DNA of 22,721 bases, taken from positions 1 through 22,721 of the forward strand of contig CANBPJ010000013.1 in NCBI GenBank assembly GCA_947371415.1, read 5' to 3'. Below, piece by piece: positions 8,273 to 15,950 of this stretch. The notes under the pieces were generated by a model. That model searched no databases. It saw nothing but the letters and a program-made list of their open reading frames with translations, and was not told the DNA's origin. Each line of letters starts with the position of its first letter. Position 1 is the first letter of the stretch. This stretch comes from Burkholderiaceae bacterium (GTDB taxonomy: Bacteria; Pseudomonadota; Gammaproteobacteria; Burkholderiales; Burkholderiaceae). A program made the translations under genes and the position numbers.

Positions 8273-9079
8273 TTATTCGAATCCGCCAATACGGCCTAGA
8301 TTTCCGAGGTTAAGCCATACAAAGAAGGCTTTACCTACAATATTTTTGTCTGGCACAAATCCCCAGTAGCGAGAATCTGCACTGTTGTCGCGGTTATCAC
8401 CCATGGCAAAGTAATGGCCCGCTGGCACTGTGCAAGTGAGTCCAGCATTTTGATATTGACAGTTTTCAAATCCAGGAAAGCGCTCGGCAGGAAACATCCC
8501 GGCCGGACGATCTGGATCATTGAGGATTTCGTGCTTATTACCACCGAGATCTACTGGGAATGATTCCGCAAACCGCTTGGCGTAACGCATATTTTCTGGA
8601 TCGAGGTAAGGCTCGCCGCCACTGTACTGCAAAGGCTGACCATTAATCGTTAAACGCTTATCTTCATAAGTAATGGTGTCGCCTGGCAAAGCCACAATGC
8701 GCTTGATGTAATCAACAGACTCATCACGTGGATAGCGGAACACCACCACATCGCCACGCTTGGGAGAGCCCAACTCAACTACCTTGTGATTGATTACCGG
8801 CAAGCGAATGCCGTAGGTGAACTTATTCACCAAAATAAAGTCGCCAATCTGCAAGGTCGGAATCATTGATCCCGATGGAATTTTGAATGGCTCCACAATA
8901 AAGGAGCGCAACACAAATACAGCGCAAATTACCGGAAAGAATCCTGCCGTGTATTCCAGCCACAAGGGCATACGCTCAATACCTACAGCGCGCCTTTGTG
9001 GGGCAAAGTACAGTCGATCGGCGACCCAGGCAATACCAGATACCACTACCAAGATAAAGAGGATGAGAGCGAAATTCAT
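8273..9079 (-). CDS. lepB: Signal peptidase I
   Basis: LepB (268 aa) removes signal peptides from exported proteins on the outer face of the inner membrane. There are two N-terminal membrane segments, about residues 4-20 and 45-60, then the catalytic domain. The nucleophile Ser71 is in PSGSMIPTL and the general base Lys126 in YIKRIVALPGD. Their 55-residue spacing equals that of E. coli LepB (Ser90, Lys145). The box GDNRDNSADSRYWGFV near the C terminus is the conserved family signature. Its ATG overlaps the lepA stop codon by one base (TAATG), so the two are translationally coupled. It is slightly shorter than E. coli LepB in the cytoplasmic loop between the membrane segments. Confidence 0.97.
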   Translation of the reverse strand: MNFALILFILVVVSGIAWVADRLYFAPQRRAVGIERMPLWLEYTAGFFPVICAVFVLRSFIVEPFKIPSGSMIPTLQIGDFILVNKFTYGIRLPVINHKVVELGSPKRGDVVVFRYPRDESVDYIKRIVALPGDTITYEDKRLTINGQPLQYSGGEPYLDPENMRYAKRFAESFPVDLGGNKHEILNDPDRPAGMFPAERFPGFENCQYQNAGLTCTVPAGHYFAMGDNRDNSADSRYWGFVPDKNIVGKAFFVWLNLGNLGRIGGFE

Positions 9080-10884
9080 TAGTCGTCCACCTGCAAGATG
9101 GCCAAGAAGGCTTCTTGTGGAATCTCCACGTTACCCACTTGCTTCATGCGCTTCTTACCCTCTTTTTGCTTTTCTAATAACTTACGCTTACGAGAGATGT
9201 CGCCGCCGTAACATTTTGCCAATACGTTTTTACGCAATGCTTTGACGTTTTCACGGGCAACAATATTGCTACCGATCGCCGCCTGAATCGCTACATCGAA
9301 CATTTGACGCGGAATAATTCCGCGCATCTTGGCAACGACTTCGCGCCCCCGATGCTGACTATTGCTACGGTGGACAATCACTGACAGAGCATCAACCCGC
9401 TCACTATTGATCAAGATATCCACCTTCACTACATCGGCTGGACGATATTCTTTGAACTCGTAATCCATAGATGCATAGCCGCGCGAGATGGATTTCATTT
9501 TGTCAAAGAAATCCAAAACAATCTCCGCCATCGGCAACTCGTATGTAAGCTTAACCTGGCGTCCAAGGTAATTCATATCCATCTGAATGCCACGCTTACC
9601 AACGCACAAGGTAATAATCGCCCCGACATACTCTTGCGGCATATACAGGTTAACTGTCACAATCGGCTCAAGAATCGTATTGATCTTGCTGGCCTCTGGC
9701 ATCTTCGATGGGTTATCTACAGACAAGATAGAGCCATCAGATTGCTCTACCTGATACACCACCGTTGGAGCGGTAGTGATGAGATTCATGCCGTATTGAC
9801 GCTCTAAACGCTCTTGCACAATCTCCATGTGGAGCAGACCAAGAAAGCCGCAACGGAATCCAAACCCTAAAGCCTGCGAAACCTCTGGTTCATACAAGAG
9901 CGAAGCATCATTTAATTGCAGCTTCTCTAAAGATTCCCGCAGCTGATCGTATTCACTGGCCTCTACTGGATAAAGACCCGCAAAGACCTGAGGCTTAACC
10001 TCTTTAAAACCAGGAAGTGGTTCGCTAGCAGGAACTCGACCTTGTTGTCCGGGGGTATGCGTAACGGTGTCACCCACCTTGGCAGCTTTTAATTCTTTAA
10101 TCCCTGCAATCACAAAACCTACTTGACCAGCCGATAACTCAGGACGATCTACAGACTTCGGGCTAAACACGCCCACGTGCTCGACTAAATGGCTCGAGCC
10201 ATTTGACATTAAGGTAATTTTTTCTTTGGGCTTTAAGGTGCCGTTCACAACGCGTACTAACATCACCACGCCAACATAGTTATCAAACCAAGAATCGATG
10301 ATCAGCGCCTGCAAGGGATCCGTTGCACTACCTTTTGGTGGCGGCACACGAGCAATCATTTCCTCGATCACTTCCGCAACACCCAAACCTGTTTTAGCTG
10401 AGCATGTCACTGCATCGGATGCATCAATACCAATCACATCTTCAATTTCTTTTTTAGCGCGCTCGGGATCAGCTTGAGGCAAATCGATCTTATTGAGAAC
10501 TGGCACAACCTCAACACCCAACTCTAGGGCCATGTAACAGTTGGCAACAGTTTGCGCCTCAACACCTTGGCTCGCATCCACTACTAGCAATGCGCCTTCG
10601 CATGCAGATAAGGAGCGGCTGACCTCATACGAGAAGTCGACGTGTCCAGGCGTATCAATCAAATTGATCTTGTAAGTCTTGCCATCTTTGGCTTTATAAG
10701 ACAGCGCAGCAGTTTGTGCCTTAATGGTGATGCCACGCTCACGCTCAATATCCATTGAGTCGAGAACTTGAGCTTCCATCTCACGATCAGAGAGACCGCC
10801 ACACAATTGAATAATGCGATCGGCAAGCGTCGATTTGCCGTGATCGATGTGGGCGATGATAGAAAAATTGCGGATTAAATCCAT
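9079..10884 (-). CDS. lepA: Elongation factor 4 (LepA)
   Basis: LepA/EF4 (601 aa, family about 600) is a ribosome-dependent GTPase with a role in 30S assembly and elongation quality. GTPase motifs are AHIDHGKSTLADR near 11-23, DTPGHVDFSYEVSRSL, and NKIDLPQADPE. The EF-G-like domains and the LepA-specific C-terminal domain (SRKRKLLEKQKEGKKRMKQ) are complete. It is the first gene after a 144-base gap that contains a candidate promoter and tandem palindromes, so it probably begins a transcription unit lepA-lepB-rnc-era-recO-pdxJ-acpS-nagZ. The ribosome binding site is weak. Confidence 0.98.
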   Translation of the reverse strand: MDLIRNFSIIAHIDHGKSTLADRIIQLCGGLSDREMEAQVLDSMDIERERGITIKAQTAALSYKAKDGKTYKINLIDTPGHVDFSYEVSRSLSACEGALLVVDASQGVEAQTVANCYMALELGVEVVPVLNKIDLPQADPERAKKEIEDVIGIDASDAVTCSAKTGLGVAEVIEEMIARVPPPKGSATDPLQALIIDSWFDNYVGVVMLVRVVNGTLKPKEKITLMSNGSSHLVEHVGVFSPKSVDRPELSAGQVGFVIAGIKELKAAKVGDTVTHTPGQQGRVPASEPLPGFKEVKPQVFAGLYPVEASEYDQLRESLEKLQLNDASLLYEPEVSQALGFGFRCGFLGLLHMEIVQERLERQYGMNLITTAPTVVYQVEQSDGSILSVDNPSKMPEASKINTILEPIVTVNLYMPQEYVGAIITLCVGKRGIQMDMNYLGRQVKLTYELPMAEIVLDFFDKMKSISRGYASMDYEFKEYRPADVVKVDILINSERVDALSVIVHRSNSQHRGREVVAKMRGIIPRQMFDVAIQAAIGSNIVARENVKALRKNVLAKCYGGDISRKRKLLEKQKEGKKRMKQVGNVEIPQEAFLAILQVDD

Positions 10885-10962
10885 AGCGTCTTATTTAGTC
10901 TTCAAAAAACGCCTTGTCAGAACGCACCACAATGATGCGCTGCAAAAAGTCGTCTTAAAGTG

Positions 10963-10968
10963 ATTGTA
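10963..10968 (-). promoter_or_regulatory. Candidate -10 element upstream of lepA
   Basis: On the minus strand these bases read TACAAT, a five-of-six match to the sigma-70 -10 box, about 78 bases before the lepA ATG. No good -35 box lies 16-18 bases upstream; the best TTG-containing hexamer is 19 bases away and inside a palindrome. A weak -35 with palindromes beside it is what an activator-dependent or repressed promoter would look like. This is inferred from sequence only. Confidence 0.4.
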
Positions 10969-10972
10969 ATGG

Positions 10973-10993
10973 GTGGCGCCAATTTGGCACCAA
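10973..10993. repeat. Tandem TTGGYGCCAA palindromes upstream of lepA
   Basis: Two near-identical self-complementary ten-base words lie side by side at 10973-10982 (plus strand GTGGCGCCAA) and 10984-10993 (TTGGCACCAA). Their centres are 11 bases apart, about one helical turn. They flank the expected -35 region of the lepA promoter. They also allow one longer imperfect hairpin. They could be a pair of operator sites; the binding protein is unknown. Confidence 0.5.
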
Positions 10994-11010
10994 TCCCGTT
11001 TTTTTGCCTC

Positions 11011-11030
11011 AAAAAGCAGGATTTCTGCTT
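11011..11030 (-). terminator. Weak intrinsic terminator after mucD
   Basis: On the minus strand AAGCAG, a five-base loop and CTGCTT form a six-pair stem followed by TTT, beginning in the mucD stop codon (TAA). The stem is short and AT-rich at its base, so termination may be partial. Its position right at the end of mucD and before the lepA promoter region supports a role. Confidence 0.5.
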
Positions 11031-12477
11031 ATTTTGGCCTTATAGGAATAATCATGGTGCTGTCAGCTCGACGAACAAAAACGGGGACGGCCTTATTGGC
11101 ATCTAAACCCTTTACCAGGCTCTCAAACTGCTTTATCCCAGTAATATCCGCATCTGCTATCCGAATGATCACATCGCCCGGACGGACTCCTGCGCGCACC
11201 AAAGGGCCATCACCCAAGCCAGTAACCTCAACGCCACCACGGATATTGAGCTCTTTCTTCTTGCTATCCGAGGGCTCGGAAACAACTACCCCGAGAGAAT
11301 TAGCATTTGCCCCATTTGAATTAGGGTTATCCGCCTTCTTCACAGTAGCTTGACCAGCCTCTGTATCCACTACAGAAACCATCAAATCCTTGGTAGAACC
11401 TTTGCGCCAAACCTGCACACTTGCACTAGTGCCTGGTTTAGTTTCACCAACCGCTCTTGGCAAATCGGTAGATTTGCCAATATCGCGACCATTGAAGCTC
11501 AGAATCACGTCGCCTGACTCAATGCCACCCGCTGCCGCCGGCCCGCCTGGCTCAACGTTGCGAACATAGGCGCCACGCGGTTTACCTAAGCCCAAGCTCT
11601 CTGCAATCTCTTTGGTCATTTCACCCAAAGCGACACCAATACGACCACGAGTCATTTTTCCATTGGTGCGCAGTTGATCTGCAACACGCATCGCCTCATC
11701 AATCGGAATCGCAAAAGAGATGCCCATATAACCACCAGAGCGACTAAAGATTTGCGAGTTAATGCCAATAGCCTGCCCCGCAGTATTTAATAAAGGTCCG
11801 CCAGAGTTTCCTGGGTTTACTGCTACGTCAGTCTGAATAAACGGCAGATAGTCGCCAGTGTCACGACTCTTGGCGGACACAATCCCTGCAGTCACAGTAT
11901 TTTCTAAGCCAAATGGGGAGCCAATTGCTAACACCCACTCACCCACTCTCACTCGAGAAGAGTCGCCCAAGGGTAGTTTTGGTAAATCACGCGCATCGAT
12001 TTTGACAACCGCCACATCGGTACGCTTATCCATACCCAATAACTTAGCCTTGTACTCACGCTTATCAGTCAGGGTCACATAGATCGTGTTGGCACCCTCC
12101 ACAACATGGGCATTGGTCAGAATCAAGCCATTGGACTCAATGATGAAGCCCGAGCCTACGCCGCGATCAGCCTCTTGTGGTTTGCCAGGGTTTGGTTGTG
12201 CTTGCTTTGGGCCGCTAGGAAGACCAGGAATAGGCACCCCAAAAAATCTACGGAAGAACTCGGCCTGATCCTCAGGCATGCCCGGAATGCCGCCCTGAGC
12301 TTGCTGCTGCATTACTTTTTCAGTTGTGCGGATATTCACTACTGCTGGGCTAGCGCGTTCAACCAAATCAGCAAAATCAGGAATAGCTACGCGCGGAGTT
12401 TGCGCGGATGCAATGGGAATGAATACAATTTGCCCCAGGCTAAAGATAGCTACGAGCGCAATAAGATACTTTTTCAT
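11029..12477 (-). CDS. mucD: Periplasmic serine protease/chaperone MucD (DegP/HtrA family)
   Basis: An HtrA-type protease (482 aa) that degrades misfolded proteins in the periplasm. The signal peptide MKKYLIALVAIFSLG...IASAQ covers about residues 1-26, with a likely cut after ASA. The trypsin-like domain has the triad His124 (NAHVVEG), Asp154 (RTDVAVVKI) and Ser225 (GNSGGPLL). Two PDZ domains follow, about 275-365 and 400-480. The ATG at 12475-12477 is chosen because it starts the signal peptide; an in-frame TTG at 12507 would bury it behind ten residues. In related betaproteobacteria this gene ends the fabF-rpoE-rseA-rseB-mucD run, but here it directly follows fabF, so its usual sigma-E control genes are not adjacent. 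Confidence 0.95.
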   Translation of the reverse strand: MKKYLIALVAIFSLGQIVFIPIASAQTPRVAIPDFADLVERASPAVVNIRTTEKVMQQQAQGGIPGMPEDQAEFFRRFFGVPIPGLPSGPKQAQPNPGKPQEADRGVGSGFIIESNGLILTNAHVVEGANTIYVTLTDKREYKAKLLGMDKRTDVAVVKIDARDLPKLPLGDSSRVRVGEWVLAIGSPFGLENTVTAGIVSAKSRDTGDYLPFIQTDVAVNPGNSGGPLLNTAGQAIGINSQIFSRSGGYMGISFAIPIDEAMRVADQLRTNGKMTRGRIGVALGEMTKEIAESLGLGKPRGAYVRNVEPGGPAAAGGIESGDVILSFNGRDIGKSTDLPRAVGETKPGTSASVQVWRKGSTKDLMVSVVDTEAGQATVKKADNPNSNGANANSLGVVVSEPSDSKKKELNIRGGVEVTGLGDGPLVRAGVRPGDVIIRIADADITGIKQFESLVKGLDANKAVPVFVRRADSTMIIPIRPK

Positions 12478-12498
12478 GATGCTATAGACCTGCTTGGT

Positions 12499-12518
12499 AA
12501 AAACCAATAAAAGATTGG
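12499..12518 (-). terminator. Weak terminator-like hairpin between fabF and mucD
   Basis: On the minus strand CCAAT, a five-base loop and ATTGG form a stem followed by five T, 20 bases after the fabF stop. The stem has only five pairs, so strength is doubtful. The second arm can also pair with a downstream ACCAA (12494-12498 on the plus strand as TTGGT), giving a competing hairpin. Confidence 0.35.
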
Positions 12519-12538
12519 GAAAGAGCTTACTAAGGATA

Positions 12539-13786
12539 TTAGGTCAGTTTGCCAAAAATCAAGGTACCGTTAGTACCCCCAAAGCCAAAGTTGTTTTTGA
12601 CGGCATAGTCAATCTTCACATCGCGAGCAGTATTGGCGCAGTAGTCCAAATCACACTCAGGATCTTGATTGAAGATATTAATTGTTGGTGGAGATTTCTG
12701 GTTATGTAAAGCCAGAATAGTAAAGACGGACTCCAAGCCGCCTGCACCGCCTAAAAGGTGGCCAGTCATTGACTTGGTAGAGTTAATCAAGGTCTTCTTA
12801 GCGTGGTCGCCAAGGGCAGCCTTAATGGCAGCGGTTTCATTCTTGTCGCCCAAAGGCGTAGAGGTACCGTGCGCATTAATGTAATCAATTTGATCCGCAT
12901 TCAGGCCAGCATCGCGCATTGCATTGAGCATGCAACGACGTGGTCCATCCATATTAGGCGCAGTCATGTGATACGCATCACCACTCATGCCGAAACCTAA
13001 GAGCTCACAGTAGATTTTGGCGCCCCGGGCTTTAGCGTGCTCATACTCTTCAAGAACGACAACACCAGCACCCTCGCCCAGAACGAAACCATCGCGGTCT
13101 CGATCCCAAGGACGTGAAGCAGTTGCAGGATCATCATTGCGAGTGGATAGCGCACGAGCTGAGGCAAAACCACCAACACCCAAAGCGGAAATAGTGGATT
13201 CGGCACCGCCAGCAACCATCACATCGGCATCACCATACTGAATTAAGCGCGCCGCCAATCCAATACTGTGCAAACCGGTTGTACAGGCAGTAACCGCAGC
13301 TACGTTTGGACCCTTAAGACCAAACAAGATACTGAGGTGACCGGAAATCATATTAATGATTGAGCCTGGCACAAAGAATGGGGAGATACGACGAGGACCG
13401 CGAGCCAGCAATTCAGCGCCAGTCTCTTCAATCATCGGCAATCCACCGATGCCTGAACCAACCATCACGCCAACACGCTCTGCGTTCTCTTCGGTTATTT
13501 GCAAGCCACTATCGCGAATCGCTTGCGTACCAGCGGCAATACCGAAATGGATAAAAGTATCCATATGGCGTGCCTCTTTGGCAGAAACGTATTCTTCGAC
13601 ATTGAAATCTTTCACCTCTCCAGCGAAATGAACGCTGAGCGGAGTGTGGTCAAACTTCGTGATGGTAGCAATGCCCGATTTGCCCGCGAGCAAATTAGAC
13701 CAGGCTACATCAACCGAGTTACCAACAGGTGAGATCAGGCCTAAGCCGGTAACAACAACCCGGCGACGGCCATTTGATGCTGACAC
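12539..13786 (-). CDS. fabF: Beta-ketoacyl-ACP synthase II
   Basis: FabF (415 aa) condenses malonyl-ACP with acyl-ACP in the elongation cycle. The Cys-His-His active site is Cys168 in VTACTTGLHS, His306 in NAHGTSTPLGD and His343 in KSMTGHLLGGAGG. The C-terminal NNFGFGGTNG is conserved. Thr169-Thr170 stand where many FabF proteins have Ala-Ser after the cysteine. The start is a GTG at 13784-13786, ten codons before the conserved VVVTGLG; no ATG is in reach and no good ribosome binding site is visible. It lies 28 bases after acpP, the standard acpP-fabF pairing, and probably shares the acpP message. A GTG start with a poor binding site would keep FabF far below AcpP in amount. Confidence 0.96.
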   Translation of the reverse strand: MSASNGRRRVVVTGLGLISPVGNSVDVAWSNLLAGKSGIATITKFDHTPLSVHFAGEVKDFNVEEYVSAKEARHMDTFIHFGIAAGTQAIRDSGLQITEENAERVGVMVGSGIGGLPMIEETGAELLARGPRRISPFFVPGSIINMISGHLSILFGLKGPNVAAVTACTTGLHSIGLAARLIQYGDADVMVAGGAESTISALGVGGFASARALSTRNDDPATASRPWDRDRDGFVLGEGAGVVVLEEYEHAKARGAKIYCELLGFGMSGDAYHMTAPNMDGPRRCMLNAMRDAGLNADQIDYINAHGTSTPLGDKNETAAIKAALGDHAKKTLINSTKSMTGHLLGGAGGLESVFTILALHNQKSPPTINIFNQDPECDLDYCANTARDVKIDYAVKNNFGFGGTNGTLIFGKLT

Positions 13787-13814
13787 AGTAATAGCTATTA
13801 ACTAAGCTAGGGAA

Positions 13815-14054
13815 TTAACCCTGAGCTTTAGACTGAGCAAAATCGATAGCGAGCTGAACAGTAGTGATTTTTTCAGCTTCCTCATCCGGAATTTCAATTC
13901 CGAATTCGTCTTCCAAAGCCATTACTAATTCAACAGTGTCAAGAGAGTCTGCGCCTAAGTCATTCACAAAAGAAGAGTCATTCTTGATATCTGCTTCTGC
14001 GACGCCCAATTGCTCAGCGACGATCTTCTTAACGCGTTGTTCGATGTTATCCAT
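13815..14054 (-). CDS. acpP: Acyl carrier protein
   Basis: AcpP (79 aa) carries the growing acyl chain on a phosphopantetheine arm at Ser37, in the motif GADSLDTVE (35-43). It is highly acidic, as expected. The ATG at 14052-14054 is preceded by GGGGGA five to six bases upstream, the strongest ribosome binding site in the window, which fits very high expression. An in-frame TTG at 14066 lies upstream of that site and is rejected. The 103-base gap to fabG holds a candidate promoter (TAAAAT) and a palindrome, so acpP-fabF may be transcribed separately from the rest of the fab cluster. Confidence 0.98.
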   Translation of the reverse strand: MDNIEQRVKKIVAEQLGVAEADIKNDSSFVNDLGADSLDTVELVMALEDEFGIEIPDEEAEKITTVQLAIDFAQSKAQG

Positions 14055-14091
14055 TAATTCCCCCAAGGGTTGTAAAAAAACGATGAAAAGG

Positions 14092-14097
14092 ATTTTA
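14092..14097 (-). promoter_or_regulatory. Candidate -10 element of acpP
   Basis: On the minus strand these bases read TAAAAT, a five-of-six match to the -10 consensus, giving a leader of about 30 bases before the acpP ATG. The -35 position 17 bases upstream (ACTAAT) is weak and lies inside an inverted repeat. Confidence 0.45.
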
Positions 14098-14105
14098 TCA
14101 GCTTG

Positions 14106-14128
14106 GCGGACTAAATTAGTAAATCCGC
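14106..14128. repeat. Inverted repeat over the acpP -35 region
   Basis: The core ACTAA-A-TTAGT at 14110-14120 is a perfect palindrome around one base. It is flanked by GCGG (14106-14109) and CCGC (14125-14128), which also pair, with a four-base bulge on one side. It overlaps the proposed acpP -35 box and has no T-run on the minus strand, so an operator or leader hairpin is more likely than a terminator. Confidence 0.5.
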
Positions 14129-14157
14129 TAAAAAATGATCAAATTCCTGCTGTAGAT

Positions 14158-14901
14158 TTAGGCTAAATATAGACCGCCATTGACATGTAAGGTATTACCC
14201 GTGATGTATCCAGCGGCTGGAGAGGCCAAAAATGCCACCGCCTGAGCTACATCCTCAGGGCTGCCGAGGCGAGCCAGGGGAATGTTCGCTTTTAGGGCGT
14301 TTTGCTGCTCTTCACTCAAAGCACGGGTCATATCAGTATCAATAAAGCCTGGGGCTACACAATTGACTGTGATATTACGACTGCCGATTTCACGGGCCAA
14401 AGCGCGGGTCATGCCAGAAACTCCTGCTTTAGCCGCAGCGTAGTTAGCCTGACCTGGGTTACCCATATGACCAACAATCGAGGTGATGTTGATAATTCGA
14501 CCTGTACGCGCCTTCATCATGGGGCGCATTACGGCCTGAGAGAGGCGGAAAACAGCGCTTAAATTGGTGTCGATGACATCGGTCCACTCATCTGTTTTCA
14601 TGCGCATTGCGAGGTTATCGCGCGTAATACCGGCGTTATTCACCAAAATACCAATGCCGCCAAAATCTTTAACGATCAAATCAATAATGTCTTCACAAGC
14701 CTTTGGATCAGTCACATTCAAGACTGCACCGCGCCCACCACTCGCCTCTAAACGAGCATGAATGGCCTTGGCACCATCCTCAGATGTAGCAGTGCCGATC
14801 ACTTTGGCGCCACACTTGACTAACTCATCTGCAATTGCCTGGCCAATGCCGCGCGATGCGCCGGTTACCAATGCAATTTGCCCACTTAAGTCGAGGTTCA
14901 T
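14158..14901 (-). CDS. fabG: 3-oxoacyl-ACP reductase
   Basis: FabG (247 aa) uses NADPH to reduce beta-ketoacyl-ACP. It is a classical short-chain dehydrogenase: the cofactor glycine motif GASRGIG is at 14-20, NNAG at 88-91, and the catalytic Ser141, Tyr154 and Lys158 are in place (YAAAK at 154-158). The C-terminal VNGGLYLA is typical. GGAAG upstream of the ATG at 14901 is a fair ribosome binding site. It lies in the standard fabD-fabG-acpP order, 58 bases after fabD; that spacer contains a short tandem repeat. Confidence 0.97.
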   Translation of the reverse strand: MNLDLSGQIALVTGASRGIGQAIADELVKCGAKVIGTATSEDGAKAIHARLEASGGRGAVLNVTDPKACEDIIDLIVKDFGGIGILVNNAGITRDNLAMRMKTDEWTDVIDTNLSAVFRLSQAVMRPMMKARTGRIINITSIVGHMGNPGQANYAAAKAGVSGMTRALAREIGSRNITVNCVAPGFIDTDMTRALSEEQQNALKANIPLARLGSPEDVAQAVAFLASPAAGYITGNTLHVNGGLYLA

Positions 14902-14925
14902 ATTTATCTTCCGCTATCGATTTAC

Positions 14926-14949
14926 TGATTCGTTGATTCGTTGATTTGT
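14926..14949. repeat. Three tandem eight-base repeats in the fabD-fabG spacer
   Basis: The plus strand reads TGATTCGT, TGATTCGT, TGATTTGT: three adjacent copies, the last with one change. They make up nearly half of the 58-base spacer between fabD and fabG. Tandem copies of this size can change number by slippage and so alter gene spacing. Confidence 0.85.
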
Positions 14950-14959
14950 CGTTTATTTT

Positions 14960-15895
14960 TTACTTCACTGTAGCCAAAGCTTCATTAAGGCTGACTGTAT
15001 CAAAGATAGGAACGCCAACAACATTTTCATTAATACGTTTAGACAATCCCGCCAAAACCTTACCAGGACCACATTCCACCACTTGAGTAACGCCCTGCTG
15101 AGCCATCATATTAATAGTCTCCTGCCAGCGCACAGGCTTGGCAGCTTGACGTACCAAGGCATCTTTAATGGCAAGTGGATCATTCAAGATCTCTACATCG
15201 ACGTTGTTGATTACCGCAATCGTCGGGATCTTGAATTCGATATTGGCTAGGTAACCTTTTAGCTTTTCAGATGCAGGCTGCAACAAAGAAGAATGGAATG
15301 GCGCGGAAACTGGCAATGGCAAAGCACGTTTAGCGCCAGCTGCTTTTAGTAGCTCACAAGCCTTAGTTACTGCATCGTTGCCACCAGCAATCACCACTTG
15401 TCCTGGGGCATTAAAGTTCACCGCCTCCACTACGCCACCAGATGCTGTGGCTGCTTCTGCGCAGACTGTTTTCACAATCGCGTCATCTAAACCTAAAATT
15501 GCTGCCATGCCACCAGTACCAACTGGCACGGCCGTCTGCATGGCCTCTGCGCGAAAACGCACTAAAGGCACAGCATCTTTAAAAGAGATCACACCGGCCG
15601 CAACCAAGGCAGAGTATTCGCCGAGGCTATGACCTGCCATCACCTTAGGAATGGCGCCGCCAGACGCTAGCCAGGCACGATAAAATGCAATCGCTGCGGT
15701 GAGCATGACTGGCTGTGTGTTGGTGGTTAAAGACAATGCGTCTGCAGGGCCTTCAGCAATCAGTTTTGCAAGATCCTCACCCAATGCCTCGGAGGCCTCT
15801 TCCAATGTTGCACGCACTTCAGGGCGATCAGCAATGGAGTTGAGCATCCCAACAGACTGGGAACCTTGGCCAGGAAATACGAATGCAAATGTCAT
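14960..15895 (-). CDS. fabD: Malonyl-CoA:ACP transacylase
   Basis: FabD (311 aa) moves malonyl from CoA to AcpP, feeding both FabH and FabF. The N-terminal FVFPGQGSQSVGM (5-17), the nucleophile Ser90 in GHSLGEY (88-94), Arg115 and His201 in APFHSSLL are all conserved. Length is typical. No purine-rich ribosome binding site precedes the ATG at 15895; the 55-base spacer after fabH is an A/C-rich, probably unstructured stretch on the coding strand. It lies between fabH and fabG in the standard order. Confidence 0.97.
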   Translation of the reverse strand: MTFAFVFPGQGSQSVGMLNSIADRPEVRATLEEASEALGEDLAKLIAEGPADALSLTTNTQPVMLTAAIAFYRAWLASGGAIPKVMAGHSLGEYSALVAAGVISFKDAVPLVRFRAEAMQTAVPVGTGGMAAILGLDDAIVKTVCAEAATASGGVVEAVNFNAPGQVVIAGGNDAVTKACELLKAAGAKRALPLPVSAPFHSSLLQPASEKLKGYLANIEFKIPTIAVINNVDVEILNDPLAIKDALVRQAAKPVRWQETINMMAQQGVTQVVECGPGKVLAGLSKRINENVVGVPIFDTVSLNEALATVK

Positions 15896-15950
15896 AGAAA
15901 TAGTCGGTGATTAATGATGATTGATGCGTTGCGTTTGCTTTGCTTTTACT

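Noticed and set aside
7477..8289. TTG start giving RNase III seven extra residues
   Set aside because: It overlaps the end of lepB, has no better binding site, and the ATG four bases after the lepB stop fits the family length.
8817..9245. Open frame of 142 codons on the plus strand across the lepB-lepA junction
   Set aside because: It is antisense to two well-conserved genes, has no recognisable protein features, and is explained by codon bias of the opposite strand.
10973..11005. Plus-strand hairpin followed by seven T, resembling a terminator
   Set aside because: No plus-strand gene ends here, and seven bases separate the stem from the T-run. The palindromes are better explained as part of the lepA promoter region.
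10984..11007. TTGGCAC followed by a T-run and TTGC, resembling a sigma-54 promoter on the plus strand
   Set aside because: The spacing between the GG and GC elements is about 18 bases instead of 10, and no plus-strand gene follows.
12481..12486. TATAGC on the minus strand as a -10 box for mucD
   Set aside because: It lies only three bases before the mucD ATG, so transcription would begin inside the coding region.
12106..12510. Open frame of 134 codons on the plus strand opposite the 5' end of mucD
   Set aside because: It lies antisense to the signal peptide and protease domain of mucD and has no family resemblance or ribosome binding site.
14055..14066. TTG start upstream of the acpP ATG
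   Set aside because: It would place the strong GGGGGA ribosome binding site inside the gene and add residues not found in acyl carrier proteins.
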